A stretch of 64,000 nt of DNA. Source: Kangiellaceae bacterium. GTDB taxonomy: Bacteria; Pseudomonadota; Gammaproteobacteria; Enterobacterales; Kangiellaceae. This document shows, in pieces, positions 26,867 to 36,598 of this stretch. The notes below the pieces were generated by a model. That model was not told the DNA's origin. It saw only the letters and a list, made by a program, of their open reading frames with translations, and searched no databases. Position numbers and translations under genes: made by a program. Each line of letters opens with the position of its first letter. The first letter of the stretch is position 1. Location: the NCBI GenBank assembly GCA_026196875.1, contig JAPHTP010000083.1:41802-105801 (forward strand). The letters run 5' to 3'.

Positions 26867-29077
26867 ATGATCAAAGCCGACAAACAGCTGTTTTCTTACC
26901 CCAAATATTGGGCCGAATGCTACGGCAGAGCCAAGTTTCTCCCTATGTCCCGGGCAGAGATGGATGCATTGGGTTGGGACAGTTGTGACATCATTATTGT
27001 CACTGGTGACGCTTATGTTGATCACCCGAGCTTCGGCATGGCTGTAATCGGCCGCTTTTTAGAATCCCAAGGCTTTAGGGTCGGTATCATTTCTCAACCC
27101 GACTGGAACGATCCAGAAGCTTTCAAAGCACTTGGGGAACCTAATTTATTTTTCGGAATTACAGCGGGTAATATGGACTCGATGATTAATCGTTATACCG
27201 CCGATAAGAAAGTCCGTAATGACGACGCCTATACTCCTCATGGCGAAGCAGGTAAAAGACCAGACCGTTCAGTAATTGTTTACACTCAAAAATGCAGAGC
27301 CGCTTATCCTCATATTCCGACAGTAGTCGGTGGTATTGAAGCTTCGCTAAGGCGAATCGCACAATATGACTATTGGAGTGATGAAGTAAGACGCTCAGTT
27401 TTAATTGACTCTGCGGCGGACATACTGCTTTACGGTAATGCCGAAAGGGCGATGGCCGAAATAGCCCATCAAATTTCAATCGGGCGACAAGTTGCGGAAC
27501 TTACCGACATACCTGGAACCGCAATTATTAGAGATTCAATCCCGTCCGGTTGGATGGAAGTAGACTCAACTCGAATTGATTGGCCTGGCAATTTGAAAGA
27601 TATTCCCGATCCTTTCAGCGAAAATCCATACGACTATCAGGAGCCGCAATCCAAATCTTGCCAAGATAAAAAGTTGCAGATCGAATCCTCTGACGCAGTT
27701 CCGATTAAAGTCATCCCGATGCCGTTAATGGGTAAAAAGGGGTTAGACAAAAACTCAACTGTCATTCGATTGCCATCATTCGAAAAGATCCGTGGCGATT
27801 CTGCTTTGTATGCTCATGCCTCTCGAATTTTACACTTAGAATCGAACCCACATAACGCATTCCCTCTAGTTCAGAAACACGGGACAAAGGAAGTTTGGAT
27901 CAACACTCCCCCCATTCCATTGGAAACCAATGAAATTGATGGTGTTTTTGATTTGGAATATGAAAGAGTCCCCCACCCTTGTTATGGCGACGCAAGAATT
28001 CCGGCTTATGAAATGATCCGATTTTCTGTCAATATCATGCGAGGTTGCTTTGGCGGTTGCACTTTTTGCTCCATTACCGAACACGAGGGCCGGGTTATCC
28101 AAAGTCGCTCTCAAGAAAGTGTGCTTAAAGAAATCGAAGATATGCGTGACAAGGTGCCGGGATTTACCGGTACAGTTTCCGATCTGGGTGGCCCAACAGC
28201 TAACATGTATCATCTAAACTGTAAGGATGATGAGATCCAGCGAAACTGCCGAAAGCTATCTTGTGTGTTTCCAACGATTTGTAAGAACCTGATCACTGAT
28301 CATAGCCAAACGACTCAACTTTATCGAAAAGCCCGCGCAATTCCGGGAGTAAAAAGAGTGGCGATAGCTTCCGGCTTACGTTATGACTTGGCAGTTGAAG
28401 ACCCTGAATACGTAAAAGAGCTGGTTACTCACCATGTGGGTGGATACCTAAAAATTGCGCCAGAACATAGTGAAAAAAATACGCTCGATAAAATGATGAA
28501 ACCTGAAATGAAAACTTATGATGACTTTAAAAGAATGTTTGATAAGTTTTCAAAAGAAGCAGGTAAGGAACAATACCTCATTCCCTATTTCATTGCTGCG
28601 CACCCTGGCTGTACAGATGAAGATATGTTGAACTTGGCTATGTGGTTGAAGAAAAATAAATTCAGAGTAGACCAGGTACAGACTTTCTATCCTTCACCTA
28701 TGTCGCTCGCCACAGCAATGTACCACTCAGGAAAAAACCCGCTTAAGAAAGTGACTTATAAAAGTGAGTCGGTAGACAGCATTAAAGAAATCGATCAGCG
28801 TCGGATCCAAAAAGCGTTTTTACGTTATCATGACCATAAGAGCTGGCCTCTACTAAGACAAGCTTTGAAGAAACTCAATCGTACGGAACTGATTGGAGAC
28901 GGGCCTAATCAATTAATCCCTACTACCGATCCTGTGTTCAAAAAACGTAGAGCGACAGCAAACAAGGCTACTCCCGGAAACAAAAAAAGCGCTGCTAACA
29001 AACCTTCGAATAGCCGAAATAGCACAGCAAATAAATCGCTCAAGTCGTCGAGCAAGCGTCGTCATAATAGAAGATAA
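26867..29077 (+). CDS. ygiQ: YgiQ family radical SAM protein
   Basis: A 736-residue protein with an N-terminal DUF-type region ([19 protein letters not shown], typical of YgiQ) and a radical SAM core with Cys394-x3-Cys398-x2-Cys401 (CFGGCTFC) binding a 4Fe-4S cluster. The last 50 residues are Lys/Asn/Ser-rich and disordered. The YgiQ reaction is not known. It is upstream of pyrC on the same strand, 47 bases away. It has no evident connection with haem d1 synthesis, although NirJ nearby is also a radical SAM enzyme. Confidence 0.93.
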   Translation: MIKADKQLFSYPKYWAECYGRAKFLPMSRAEMDALGWDSCDIIIVTGDAYVDHPSFGMAVIGRFLESQGFRVGIISQPDWNDPEAFKALGEPNLFFGITAGNMDSMINRYTADKKVRNDDAYTPHGEAGKRPDRSVIVYTQKCRAAYPHIPTVVGGIEASLRRIAQYDYWSDEVRRSVLIDSAADILLYGNAERAMAEIAHQISIGRQVAELTDIPGTAIIRDSIPSGWMEVDSTRIDWPGNLKDIPDPFSENPYDYQEPQSKSCQDKKLQIESSDAVPIKVIPMPLMGKKGLDKNSTVIRLPSFEKIRGDSALYAHASRILHLESNPHNAFPLVQKHGTKEVWINTPPIPLETNEIDGVFDLEYERVPHPCYGDARIPAYEMIRFSVNIMRGCFGGCTFCSITEHEGRVIQSRSQESVLKEIEDMRDKVPGFTGTVSDLGGPTANMYHLNCKDDEIQRNCRKLSCVFPTICKNLITDHSQTTQLYRKARAIPGVKRVAIASGLRYDLAVEDPEYVKELVTHHVGGYLKIAPEHSEKNTLDKMMKPEMKTYDDFKRMFDKFSKEAGKEQYLIPYFIAAHPGCTDEDMLNLAMWLKKNKFRVDQVQTFYPSPMSLATAMYHSGKNPLKKVTYKSESVDSIKEIDQRRIQKAFLRYHDHKSWPLLRQALKKLNRTELIGDGPNQLIPTTDPVFKKRRATANKATPGNKKSAANKPSNSRNSTANKSLKSSSKRRHNRR

Positions 29078-29124
29078 TTGTTAGAATACTCAAACTCCTA
29101 ATAAAGGCTGCATAGAGACTAAAG

Positions 29125-30159
29125 ATGAACGAAATTTCAATAATCGCCCCTGATGATTGGCATCTCCACTTTAGAGATGGGGACATGCTGCGAGAAACAG
29201 TTCCAGCAACAGCACGATGCTTTAAACGCGCGATAGTAATGCCGAATCTAGTACCACCTGTTGTTAACGCGGAAATGGCCGACGCATACAAAAAACGGAT
29301 TATCGATGCAACTCCACCTGACTCAGGATTTGAACCATTGATGACAATCTATCTGACCAATGAGACTAGTCCAGAAGATATCGTAAGTGCAAAAAACTCT
29401 GGCGTGGTCGCTGCAAAACTTTACCCTGCAGGAGCAACAACTAATTCAGACGCCGCGGTTAGCCAGTTAGAAGCTTTATATCCTGTTTTTGATGAAATGA
29501 GCAAGCAAGATATGCCACTTTTGATTCATGGAGAAGTTACCGATGAGCATATTGATATTTTTGACAGAGAGAAAGAATTTATTGATCAAAAACTATCGGT
29601 TATTGTAGGCAAATATCCTGAACTTCGAATTGTGTTTGAACATATTACGACAAAAGAAGCTGCAGAGTTTGTTAACCAAGGGAATGAAAATATTGCAGCC
29701 ACGATTACGCCACAGCATTTATTACTCAACCGAAACGACTTACTAGTTGGTGGAGTTCGTCCACATAATTACTGCCTCCCGGTTTTAAAACGAAATATCC
29801 ATCAAGAAGCTTTACGCGCAGCAGTTAGTTCTGGTTCAAAGAAATTTTTCTTGGGAACCGATTCGGCGCCTCATGAAAAGCATCGCAAAGAATCAGCATG
29901 CGGATGTGCGGGTTGTTATAGTGCATGGAGCGCGATTGAGCTTTACGCGCACGTATTTGAAGAGCTAGGTTGCTTAGATAAACTAGAAGCCTTTGCTAGC
30001 TTAAACGGCCCGGACTTTTATAAGATGCCACGCAACGAATCGCGAATTACTTTAGTCAAAGAGGATTGGCAAATTCCAGAACAAATTACCTTGCCAAATG
30101 GTAATCCAATTGTTCCCTTCTTCGCAGGCGAAACAGTGCATTGGAAGTTAAGAGTTTAG
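29125..30159 (+). CDS. pyrC: Dihydroorotase PyrC
   Basis: PyrC closes carbamoyl-aspartate to dihydroorotate in pyrimidine synthesis in the cytoplasm. The 344-residue length is that of the type II (E. coli-like) enzyme. Zinc ligands are visible in the opening DDWHLHFRDGD, a carbamylated Lys in AAKLYPAGATTNSD, His in LLIHGEV and FEHITT, and the late GTDSAPHEKHRKE. A terminator follows. Confidence 0.96.
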   Translation: MNEISIIAPDDWHLHFRDGDMLRETVPATARCFKRAIVMPNLVPPVVNAEMADAYKKRIIDATPPDSGFEPLMTIYLTNETSPEDIVSAKNSGVVAAKLYPAGATTNSDAAVSQLEALYPVFDEMSKQDMPLLIHGEVTDEHIDIFDREKEFIDQKLSVIVGKYPELRIVFEHITTKEAAEFVNQGNENIAATITPQHLLLNRNDLLVGGVRPHNYCLPVLKRNIHQEALRAAVSSGSKKFFLGTDSAPHEKHRKESACGCAGCYSAWSAIELYAHVFEELGCLDKLEAFASLNGPDFYKMPRNESRITLVKEDWQIPEQITLPNGNPIVPFFAGETVHWKLRV

Positions 30160-30198
30160 TTTTTTAATTAATTATTCTTCGAATCAAATAAAGCGAAA

Positions 30199-30224
30199 AG
30201 GAGAAATTAGAGTTTCTCCTTTTT
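30199..30224 (+). terminator. Rho-independent terminator after pyrC
   Basis: AGGAGAAA, a six-base loop and TTTCTCCT are followed by TTTTC. It lies between convergent pyrC and the last gene of the nir operon. Confidence 0.85.
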
Positions 30225-30261
30225 CTCTAAATGCAGTTAGCTTTCATTACAAATCAACTAG

Positions 30262-30534
30262 CTAACCCAAGCTAATAAAGTTATTTTTAACTAAAACTTT
30301 ATGGATTTTCTTAGCTGTTTTAGCAAGTTTATTTATATCTCCAAGCCTCGGCTCATATCCTGCATCTAATTTTGATTGCCAGTCGCACAGCTGATCATCT
30401 AAAAATTCAATTAACTTTTTAGAACAACCCGCGCAAGGCCCCAGACACAAACTTGACTCAGGAATATCAAACGGCACCGCCGCCCGTATATCGGCAATTA
30501 ATCGAAGCATAGCCATTGAAGGACAAGGTTTCAT
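30262..30534 (-). CDS. Small Cys-rich protein at the end of the nir operon, unknown function
   Basis: The 90-residue product has five cysteines: Cys4, a C30-L-G-P-C34-A-G-C37 cluster and Cys50. The C-x3-C-x2-C spacing is that of an iron-sulfur or metal site, although the protein is far too small to be a radical SAM enzyme. The rest is helical and charged, with no signal peptide, so it is probably cytoplasmic. It begins 41 bases after nirN on the same strand, so it is probably co-transcribed with the haem d1 genes. I do not recognise the family. Confidence 0.75.
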   Translation of the reverse strand: MKPCPSMAMLRLIADIRAAVPFDIPESSLCLGPCAGCSKKLIEFLDDQLCDWQSKLDAGYEPRLGDINKLAKTAKKIHKVLVKNNFISLG

Positions 30535-30575
30535 ATCAAGTATTCTTCTCTGACTACAGAAAATAAGTCTCTAGC

Positions 30576-32129
30576 TTAATGACTTGTCCCTCTTTCATAA
30601 TGCGTTTTGTTATAAACGTTGTACTTTCCTGAAGGCTTTTTCATTGGCAGTCGTTTAACTTCCTGTAGAGTATCAGCATCATAGACTATTATCGCCCCAT
30701 CCATATCCCATATGGAAAGCAATGCGTACTTACCATCTTTTGTGTACTCAATATGAGCAGCAGTTTTCCCTGGTTCAGGTTGAAGAGTCTTAACAATTTT
30801 TAGAGTACTTTTATCAATGACATGGATCTTATCTTTGTTAGGCCCAAAGAAAACATCAGCCCAAGCATATTTGCTACCTTCATGGCTCCGCATAAAAAAT
30901 CCAGGACCTTCGGTTTTCAGATCTATAACCGTTTTCCACGTTTTCATGTCAATAATACTAACTTCCCCCTTACTCAAGTTAGGAGATGCGAGAACTTCTG
31001 TCCCTTGATAATCCCAAGTTATACCAGAACCTAAATGCGGCATACCTTGAATATCTATATTTGATACCAGCTTGCCCGAATCTAAATTAATCACCTTTCC
31101 GGTTAGATTCTTCTGTTTCCCCTTACTATTGGCTGGTCTGGATGCGCCAATTACCAATGAGTAATCTTGATTAAAGAAAAAGTCATCCAGGTAATCGTCT
31201 AGCTTTACGCGTCGCGCTTTGAATCGATTTTTTCCAGCATAAGGGATTTCCCAAATTTCTGTAAAATCTTTCATCGCTGCAACAAAGCTACCACGAGTCG
31301 GCGCAGTGTAAACCGCACTCACTCTAGAAGTTTTAGCTTCATCATTTTTGGCATCAATGATTTTTACTAAGGACAAGTCATATGCGTCAAGCAGGACGAT
31401 ATTATTTGGTAAATAATTGCCGACTGCAATTGTCTTACCATCAAAAGACATTGCTGCATTACGCGTATTGATACCGGCTCTAACTTCTGCAACTGTTTTT
31501 AGATTGTAGATATCAAATTTGGAAATCCAACCGTCGCGACTTGCAAAGTAAACGTATCTACCGTCAGGCGAATACTTAGGACCACCATGCACCGCAAACC
31601 GAGTTTTAAAACGGTGAATCGGTTCGAACTTGTCCCCATCGAGCAGCGTTGCGTGGTGGTCGCCTGTTTCAACTACAATAAACAGGTTTTGCATATCAGC
31701 CTTAAAACTCGGCTTATCCGAAAGTTTTGACTGGTCAAAATGTTCAATACGAGAAGCGCTTATTGCTTGCTTTCCCCAGACCGGAGCTGCCTTAGGCGGT
31801 TGATAGATAAACTTAGTAATTTGCTTAATTTGTTTATCTGAGAGAACCCCACCAAATGCAGGCATTTGGGTGAGAGCTCGGCCATTTTTAATTACATCAA
31901 TGGCGGCCTTTTTTCTGGTTCTGCTTAAATTGGCAGGCAGAAGCGCAGGTCCAATACCTCCCAGCCTGGTTTCGCCGTGGCATGAGGCACAGTGTTTTTG
32001 ATAATCTTTGAGCGCCCCCTTTAAATTATTCTTCAATCCAACCGCCTTTGAAGCATTCGCTTGAGCGCTGCTAGTGAAGATAAAAAGTAAAGTAATAACC
32101 GAAAATATAGTTGCAGTCACTTTTCTCAT
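30576..32129 (-). CDS. nirN: NirN, dihydro-haem d1 dehydrogenase
   Basis: A NirS-like periplasmic protein of 517 residues: Sec signal (to about residue 25), a cytochrome c domain with CASCH at 47-51, and a d1-type propeller (FIVVETGDHHATLLDGD, SPDGRYVYFASRDGWISKFD). NirN oxidises the last intermediate to haem d1 and helps deliver it to NirS. It differs from NirS in the cytochrome domain and in lacking its catalytic surroundings. It sits after nirJ in the operon, consistent with nirN rather than a second nirS. Confidence 0.93.
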   Translation of the reverse strand: MRKVTATIFSVITLLFIFTSSAQANASKAVGLKNNLKGALKDYQKHCASCHGETRLGGIGPALLPANLSRTRKKAAIDVIKNGRALTQMPAFGGVLSDKQIKQITKFIYQPPKAAPVWGKQAISASRIEHFDQSKLSDKPSFKADMQNLFIVVETGDHHATLLDGDKFEPIHRFKTRFAVHGGPKYSPDGRYVYFASRDGWISKFDIYNLKTVAEVRAGINTRNAAMSFDGKTIAVGNYLPNNIVLLDAYDLSLVKIIDAKNDEAKTSRVSAVYTAPTRGSFVAAMKDFTEIWEIPYAGKNRFKARRVKLDDYLDDFFFNQDYSLVIGASRPANSKGKQKNLTGKVINLDSGKLVSNIDIQGMPHLGSGITWDYQGTEVLASPNLSKGEVSIIDMKTWKTVIDLKTEGPGFFMRSHEGSKYAWADVFFGPNKDKIHVIDKSTLKIVKTLQPEPGKTAAHIEYTKDGKYALLSIWDMDGAIIVYDADTLQEVKRLPMKKPSGKYNVYNKTHYERGTSH

Positions 32130-32178
32130 GTTGATTTACTCAATAAGGTCTATTTAAGTCAGAGCCACAATATGCGCC

Positions 32179-33414
32179 TTAAGACGATAAGTTTGTCGAT
32201 TGAATCTGTTGGTTCGTATATCGAGCCTTCTTCCCCTTAGCATAAGGAACTACTTGAACTCGCTCTGCTTCATTTTGAATATCTAATTCTGCATCAGTCA
32301 AATAGCATGCTGGATCCTCTTGCCAAGGATCGCCCGTCAGCTGATAGGCTCGAACACGTGTATTTCCACCGCAGATATTTTTAAATTGACATAAGCCACA
32401 GCGCCCTTTAAGAGGCCTTGAATCTCGTTTTAGACCAGCCATTAAAGGATCACTTAGATCAGACCAAATTTCTGAAAACTTACGACTTTTGACATTACCC
32501 AGTTTATAGTTCCACCAGAAAGTATCAGGATGAACCTCTCCAAGATTATCGATGTTTGCAACATTTTTCCCCGTAGAGTTCCCCCCCCACTGGGTAAGAC
32601 GTTCTTTAATAAAGTCTTTTAATTCTGGTTTATTATTCTCAACCCATTGCAAGAAATAGACGCCATCGGCATCGTTATTTCCGGTAACAAATTCGATTTC
32701 TCTGTCAGTGCCCAAACGCTTCCAAGCTTGCTCAAATATAAAGTCCATAGCTCGCTTAGTCATTTGATGAACTACATCATCACCTCGATTCTTGTTGCCT
32801 CTTCCCGCGTAATTAAGATGCGACAAATAAAACTTATCGATATTATGTTGATCGACTAACTCCAATATTTTGGGCAGTTGAGTTTCATTATCTTGAGTTA
32901 AAGTAAATCTTAAGCCAACTTTAATCCCGCGCTCCTGGCATAATTTAATAGCGTGCATAGATTTATCAAAAGCACCTTCCATCTGGCGAAACTCGTCGTG
33001 AGTTTTTCCGATACCGTCAATGCTTATCCCTAAGTAATCAAACCCAGTGTCGGCTAATTTTTGTATATTCGATTCATCGATTAATGTCCCATTGGTAGAA
33101 AGACCAATATAGAAACCTAAGTCTTTTGCTCGCGTGGAAATATCATAGATGTCAGGGCGTAGTAATGGCTCACCGCCAGATAAAATGAGTGCTGGAACTT
33201 TAAATTGTTTAAGGTCGTCGAGTGTTTCGAAGACTTGTTCGGTAGATAATTCCCCAGGAAAGTCTGTGTCTGCACTAATCGAATAACAGTGCTTGCAACA
33301 CAGATTACAACGACGGATTAAATTCCAGATAACTACTGGACCGGGAGGTTGCCTAAGAGGTTTAGTTGCTTCAGGATTAGCAACCGCCTGCATAAACTGA
33401 GTGACTCTAAACAT
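32179..33414 (-). CDS. nirJ: NirJ radical SAM enzyme of haem d1 synthesis
   Basis: NirJ removes the two propionate chains at C3 and C8 of 12,18-didecarboxysiroheme on the way to haem d1. The 411-residue protein has the radical SAM cluster Cys36-x3-Cys40-x2-Cys43 (CNLCCKHC) and the downstream ILSGGEPLLRPD motif. A SPASM/twitch-type second Fe-S site is formed by Cys339, Cys342, Cys348 and Cys370 (CGLCQFKNICGG ... DPACYL). It lies 59 bases after nirH and 49 before nirN. Confidence 0.95.
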   Translation of the reverse strand: MFRVTQFMQAVANPEATKPLRQPPGPVVIWNLIRRCNLCCKHCYSISADTDFPGELSTEQVFETLDDLKQFKVPALILSGGEPLLRPDIYDISTRAKDLGFYIGLSTNGTLIDESNIQKLADTGFDYLGISIDGIGKTHDEFRQMEGAFDKSMHAIKLCQERGIKVGLRFTLTQDNETQLPKILELVDQHNIDKFYLSHLNYAGRGNKNRGDDVVHQMTKRAMDFIFEQAWKRLGTDREIEFVTGNNDADGVYFLQWVENNKPELKDFIKERLTQWGGNSTGKNVANIDNLGEVHPDTFWWNYKLGNVKSRKFSEIWSDLSDPLMAGLKRDSRPLKGRCGLCQFKNICGGNTRVRAYQLTGDPWQEDPACYLTDAELDIQNEAERVQVVPYAKGKKARYTNQQIQSTNLSS

Positions 33415-33473
33415 ATTTCACCTTCTAGATTCCCGCAGCTTAATAATATGTCTAGATAGCGATTTAAACTGCG

Positions 33474-33959
33474 TTAAATTCTTAAGCCGGTTTTCTTCAA
33501 TATTTTACAGCTCTTAAGCGCCGTAAACTGGCTACAGCTATCTTTCACTAAGTCTGCGATCTGTTGCATTTTCTCATTGGCCTCTTGTTCAGTTTTGCCG
33601 TGTATCATGGCAAAGAAATTGTAAGGCCAGTCCGGCAAGTGCCTTGGACGCTGGTAGCAGTGACTTACGAAGTCTAACTCACCTATTGACTTTCCAACCT
33701 GATCAATATCACTATCCTCTATGTCCCAAACCGTCATCAAGTTAAATAAGTAGCCAATGGCATAATGATTGGGAACGAGTCCTATTCGCCGTACTAATCC
33801 CTTTTGTTTCATCGAATCGAAAATGGCAACAACAGCCGACTCACTTATACCTAATTTGTCAGCGATAGTTTTAAAAGGCCGACTTTCAATTGGCAAGCCG
33901 GCCTGAGTTAGTTCAATGATACGTTTTTCTAATTCGACTCGATTCAAAATGCTGCTCAT
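33474..33959 (-). CDS. nirH: NirH, siroheme decarboxylase subunit
   Basis: An AsnC/Lrp-like protein of 161 residues with a winged-helix N-terminus (about 5-60) that in this family is structural rather than DNA-regulating, and a C-terminal ferredoxin-like domain. The segment CYQRPRHLPDWPYNFFAMIHGK-type pattern (split across about 98-120) is nearly the same as in NirL, marking the L/H pair. With NirD, NirL and NirG it decarboxylates siroheme at C12 and C18. It starts six bases after nirG. Confidence 0.93.
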   Translation of the reverse strand: MSSILNRVELEKRIIELTQAGLPIESRPFKTIADKLGISESAVVAIFDSMKQKGLVRRIGLVPNHYAIGYLFNLMTVWDIEDSDIDQVGKSIGELDFVSHCYQRPRHLPDWPYNFFAMIHGKTEQEANEKMQQIADLVKDSCSQFTALKSCKILKKTGLRI

Positions 33960-33965
33960 GATTTA

Positions 33966-34493
33966 TTAAACTGGTAAGTAGAGACCAATAAAAAACTCTT
34001 TTTCTTTAGGACAGTTAATACCACGACATTGTGTTTGTAAAAGTATGTTATCAAACGTCTCAGTCAGTACTTTTTGGTCTTCACAAGCAAGTACAAACCA
34101 CATATTCCATTCATTTTCTCGCAAATAATTGTGTGCAACTTGGGTGAAGCTATTGACGACTTCAGTAACCTCAGAAATCCTGCTCTCTGGTACTTTTAAA
34201 GCACATAGGGAAAAACAACCGCTTCCCTTACTGATGTCAAATAAGGGACCAAACCGAGTAATAACCCCCTTATCCAAAAGTTGCTGCAGACATTTAATAA
34301 CTTCCTGTTCGGTTGAGCCTATCTTATCCGCTACAGCTAAAAAGGGCTTTTCAACCAAAGGCAGATCGCCCTGGAGTTCATTTATCAGAGATCTTTCAAG
34401 ATCATCCAACTCTACTATTTGTTGTAGTAGTTTTGACTTTCGGCTAGAAAAAGCCGAGTTTACATGTGAGTCTTTTTCTTTAGCGTTAGCCAT
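33966..34493 (-). CDS. nirG: NirG, siroheme decarboxylase subunit
   Basis: An AsnC/Lrp-like protein of 175 residues. It is longer at the N-terminus than its partners (about 25 extra residues). The segment HNYLRENEWNMWFVLA pairs it with NirD, which has HNYLREHEYNLWFVV: one His is Asn here. It overlaps the end of nirL by eight bases, indicating translational coupling, and precedes nirH. Confidence 0.93.
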   Translation of the reverse strand: MANAKEKDSHVNSAFSSRKSKLLQQIVELDDLERSLINELQGDLPLVEKPFLAVADKIGSTEQEVIKCLQQLLDKGVITRFGPLFDISKGSGCFSLCALKVPESRISEVTEVVNSFTQVAHNYLRENEWNMWFVLACEDQKVLTETFDNILLQTQCRGINCPKEKEFFIGLYLPV

Positions 34494-34965
34494 AGTAACT
34501 CGCGCCAGTTTGCTTATATTGTTTAGTACTGAATAATGCCTGTGGCTGAAATTGCTGCAGATTGTTTTGAGTAACGATTAACTCTAGGTAATCGAGTACT
34601 TGCTGGCGACATTTTCCATGGATCATAGTAAACAAGTTGTAGGGCCAGTCCGGCAATTTTCTTGGTCGTTGATAGCATAACGTGACTTTAGACTGGGAAC
34701 CCAAAAGCTCACCTATGTCATCAACTCTATTATCCGGAACATTCCAAACAACCATCGCGTTAGATGAATAACCAAGTTTGTGATGATTGACAACAGCTCC
34801 GATTCGTTTAAGCGTATGATTGGCAAGTGACCGTTTGAGAAAATTGATTATTTCAGCTTCGTCTACGCCATAATCAATTGCCAGTTCCGCGTAAGGATGC
34901 TCACAAAGAGGCAAGCCTTTTGAAAGTCGGTTAAGGATTTGTTTTTGCTGGTACGCGTCAATCAT
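34486..34965 (-). CDS. nirL: NirL, siroheme decarboxylase subunit
   Basis: An AsnC/Lrp-like protein of 159 residues whose CYQRPRKLPDWPYNLFTM segment, followed by IHGK, is shared with NirH. NirD and NirL, or the DLGH set together, catalyse siroheme decarboxylation in the cytoplasm. It overlaps nirD by four bases (ATGA type) and nirG by eight bases. Order C-F-D-L-G-H-J-N fixes the assignment. Confidence 0.93.
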   Translation of the reverse strand: MIDAYQQKQILNRLSKGLPLCEHPYAELAIDYGVDEAEIINFLKRSLANHTLKRIGAVVNHHKLGYSSNAMVVWNVPDNRVDDIGELLGSQSKVTLCYQRPRKLPDWPYNLFTMIHGKCRQQVLDYLELIVTQNNLQQFQPQALFSTKQYKQTGASYYG

Positions 34966-35411
34966 AGTTCAAATGCCAAATCGATATAGTAGTCTTTAAG
35001 CATTGGTAAGACGAGTAAAGCGCACTTTGAAGTCGCTTCTATCTCGCTAAGCACTTGTTCAAGCTTCTCTTGATTGGCAGCCGTAACCACAAACCAAAGA
35101 TTATATTCATGTTCTCTCAAATAATTATGATTAACCTCTTCAAACTGACTAACCATATCCGATACTTGAGTCAATTTTTGCGACGGAACTTTTAATGCAG
35201 CTAGCGAACTTTCACCGACCTTTTTGTGGTTTAATACGCCACCCAAGCGTCGTATAAAGCCCTCTTTTTTTAACTCGGCCAGCCGTTCAATAACTTTCTG
35301 TTTTGGTTGTGCAAGCTCATCAGCTATAAGTGCGAAAGGGTCATGACAAACAGGAAAGTTCTTTTGTACTCTGTTAAGCAGTCTAATATCGAATGAAGTG
35401 AGCACTACCAA
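34962..35411 (-). CDS. nirD: NirD, siroheme decarboxylase subunit
   Basis: An AsnC/Lrp-like protein of 149 residues with a winged-helix N-terminus and an alpha/beta C-terminus. The HNYLREHEYNLWFVV segment, with its Arg and His, is the likely substrate-contacting stretch of the D/G type. It starts six bases after nirF and overlaps nirL by four bases. Confidence 0.93.
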   Translation of the reverse strand: MVVLTSFDIRLLNRVQKNFPVCHDPFALIADELAQPKQKVIERLAELKKEGFIRRLGGVLNHKKVGESSLAALKVPSQKLTQVSDMVSQFEEVNHNYLREHEYNLWFVVTAANQEKLEQVLSEIEATSKCALLVLPMLKDYYIDLAFEL

Positions 35412-35417
35412 TCCCTC

Positions 35418-36596
35418 TTACAATCCTATTTTGTGAGCGCGATCTGTAAAGAAAATACCGCTCGGACTTTTAGCCGGTAAAGTTTTAACTTTCTCTAGCG
35501 TTTTGGTGTTGTAAATATGCACCTCATTTTTATTGCGCACGGATACCCATACGTAATCTCCGCGGGGAGTAAATTCCATATGTAAAACGCCTTTACCGGC
35601 TTCGATAGTCTTTATGACTTCTAGCGTCATCGCATCAATTACTTGTAACCATTGATTGTCCGGAAACGCAAAATTAACCCAGATCTTCCGACCGTCCGGC
35701 TGAGCCATAGCAAATACAGGATTTGCCTTAAGGTCAATTCGAGTTTGTTCTTGCCAAGTTTGCAAGTTCAATACTAGTAGTTGCTTTTGTCCAATTGCAG
35801 GCAAGAACGCGTTCTCACGATTCATTGCCCAGCCCTCTAAATGCGGCATTTTATACACAGGGAATTTTTTCTCTCCTTTGCCATATTGTTGCAAGATTTT
35901 TTTGGACTTTATTTCGGGCTGCCAAAGGTCTACGAAAGCTAAACCATCTTCTCCGAAAAGTCCCGCAATATAGTAACGCCCATCATCAGATACCAGTGCA
36001 TCGTAGGGTTGCTTGCCTACATTTTCGATTTGAGTTATTCGGGGATTTTTTTCATCGCTCATATCGACTTTAAAAATATCGTTACCTTCAAATGAACTGT
36101 AGACAAATTGCTCTCCCGGTATATCAACTAAACCAACAGTCTTTGAACGCCTTTCGCTGCCTTTAATAGGTGCAGGAATATCGGCTACCAACGATAAGTC
36201 ACCGCTTCTAAATATTTTTATCCCGCCTGGCTCATAATTTGATACAGCAATATACTTTCCACTTTGAGAAATCGCGCCACCAATAGAATTTCCACCTTGG
36301 ATAATTCTCTTTTCGATCTTTCCCTTACGAATATCGACCTTTGATAACCCTCCATCTCTGGCAAATATATAAGCGTATGCCTGGTCACGAGAATATACCG
36401 CCGACGCATGAGACAAGTCTCCGAGCCCATCTACACGACAAAGAACCTGATTACCGGAATGCTCTACAATAAGTAAGCTTCCCGTTGCCCTCTCAATAAT
36501 AATCCCCATGTCTCCGGTGCTACGGTTTTCTTCGCAAGCCTCTACCGAAGCACACAGTGCGACTAGTGCCAAAACTGACAATTTAATGAGTTTCAT
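35418..36596 (-). CDS. nirF: NirF, haem d1 biosynthesis propeller protein
   Basis: NirF is a periplasmic d1-type beta-propeller without a cytochrome c domain and takes part in a late step of haem d1 formation, in contact with NirN and NirS. The 392-residue precursor has a signal sequence ending around VEACEEN; the Cys there is close to a lipobox (V-E-A-C) but has an atypical Glu, so lipoprotein status is uncertain. Repeats such as GAISQSGKYIAVSNYEPGG and MEFTPRGDYVWVSVRNKNEV mark the blades. The next gene starts six bases on. Confidence 0.93.
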   Translation of the reverse strand: MKLIKLSVLALVALCASVEACEENRSTGDMGIIIERATGSLLIVEHSGNQVLCRVDGLGDLSHASAVYSRDQAYAYIFARDGGLSKVDIRKGKIEKRIIQGGNSIGGAISQSGKYIAVSNYEPGGIKIFRSGDLSLVADIPAPIKGSERRSKTVGLVDIPGEQFVYSSFEGNDIFKVDMSDEKNPRITQIENVGKQPYDALVSDDGRYYIAGLFGEDGLAFVDLWQPEIKSKKILQQYGKGEKKFPVYKMPHLEGWAMNRENAFLPAIGQKQLLVLNLQTWQEQTRIDLKANPVFAMAQPDGRKIWVNFAFPDNQWLQVIDAMTLEVIKTIEAGKGVLHMEFTPRGDYVWVSVRNKNEVHIYNTKTLEKVKTLPAKSPSGIFFTDRAHKIGL

Positions 36597-36598
36597 TT

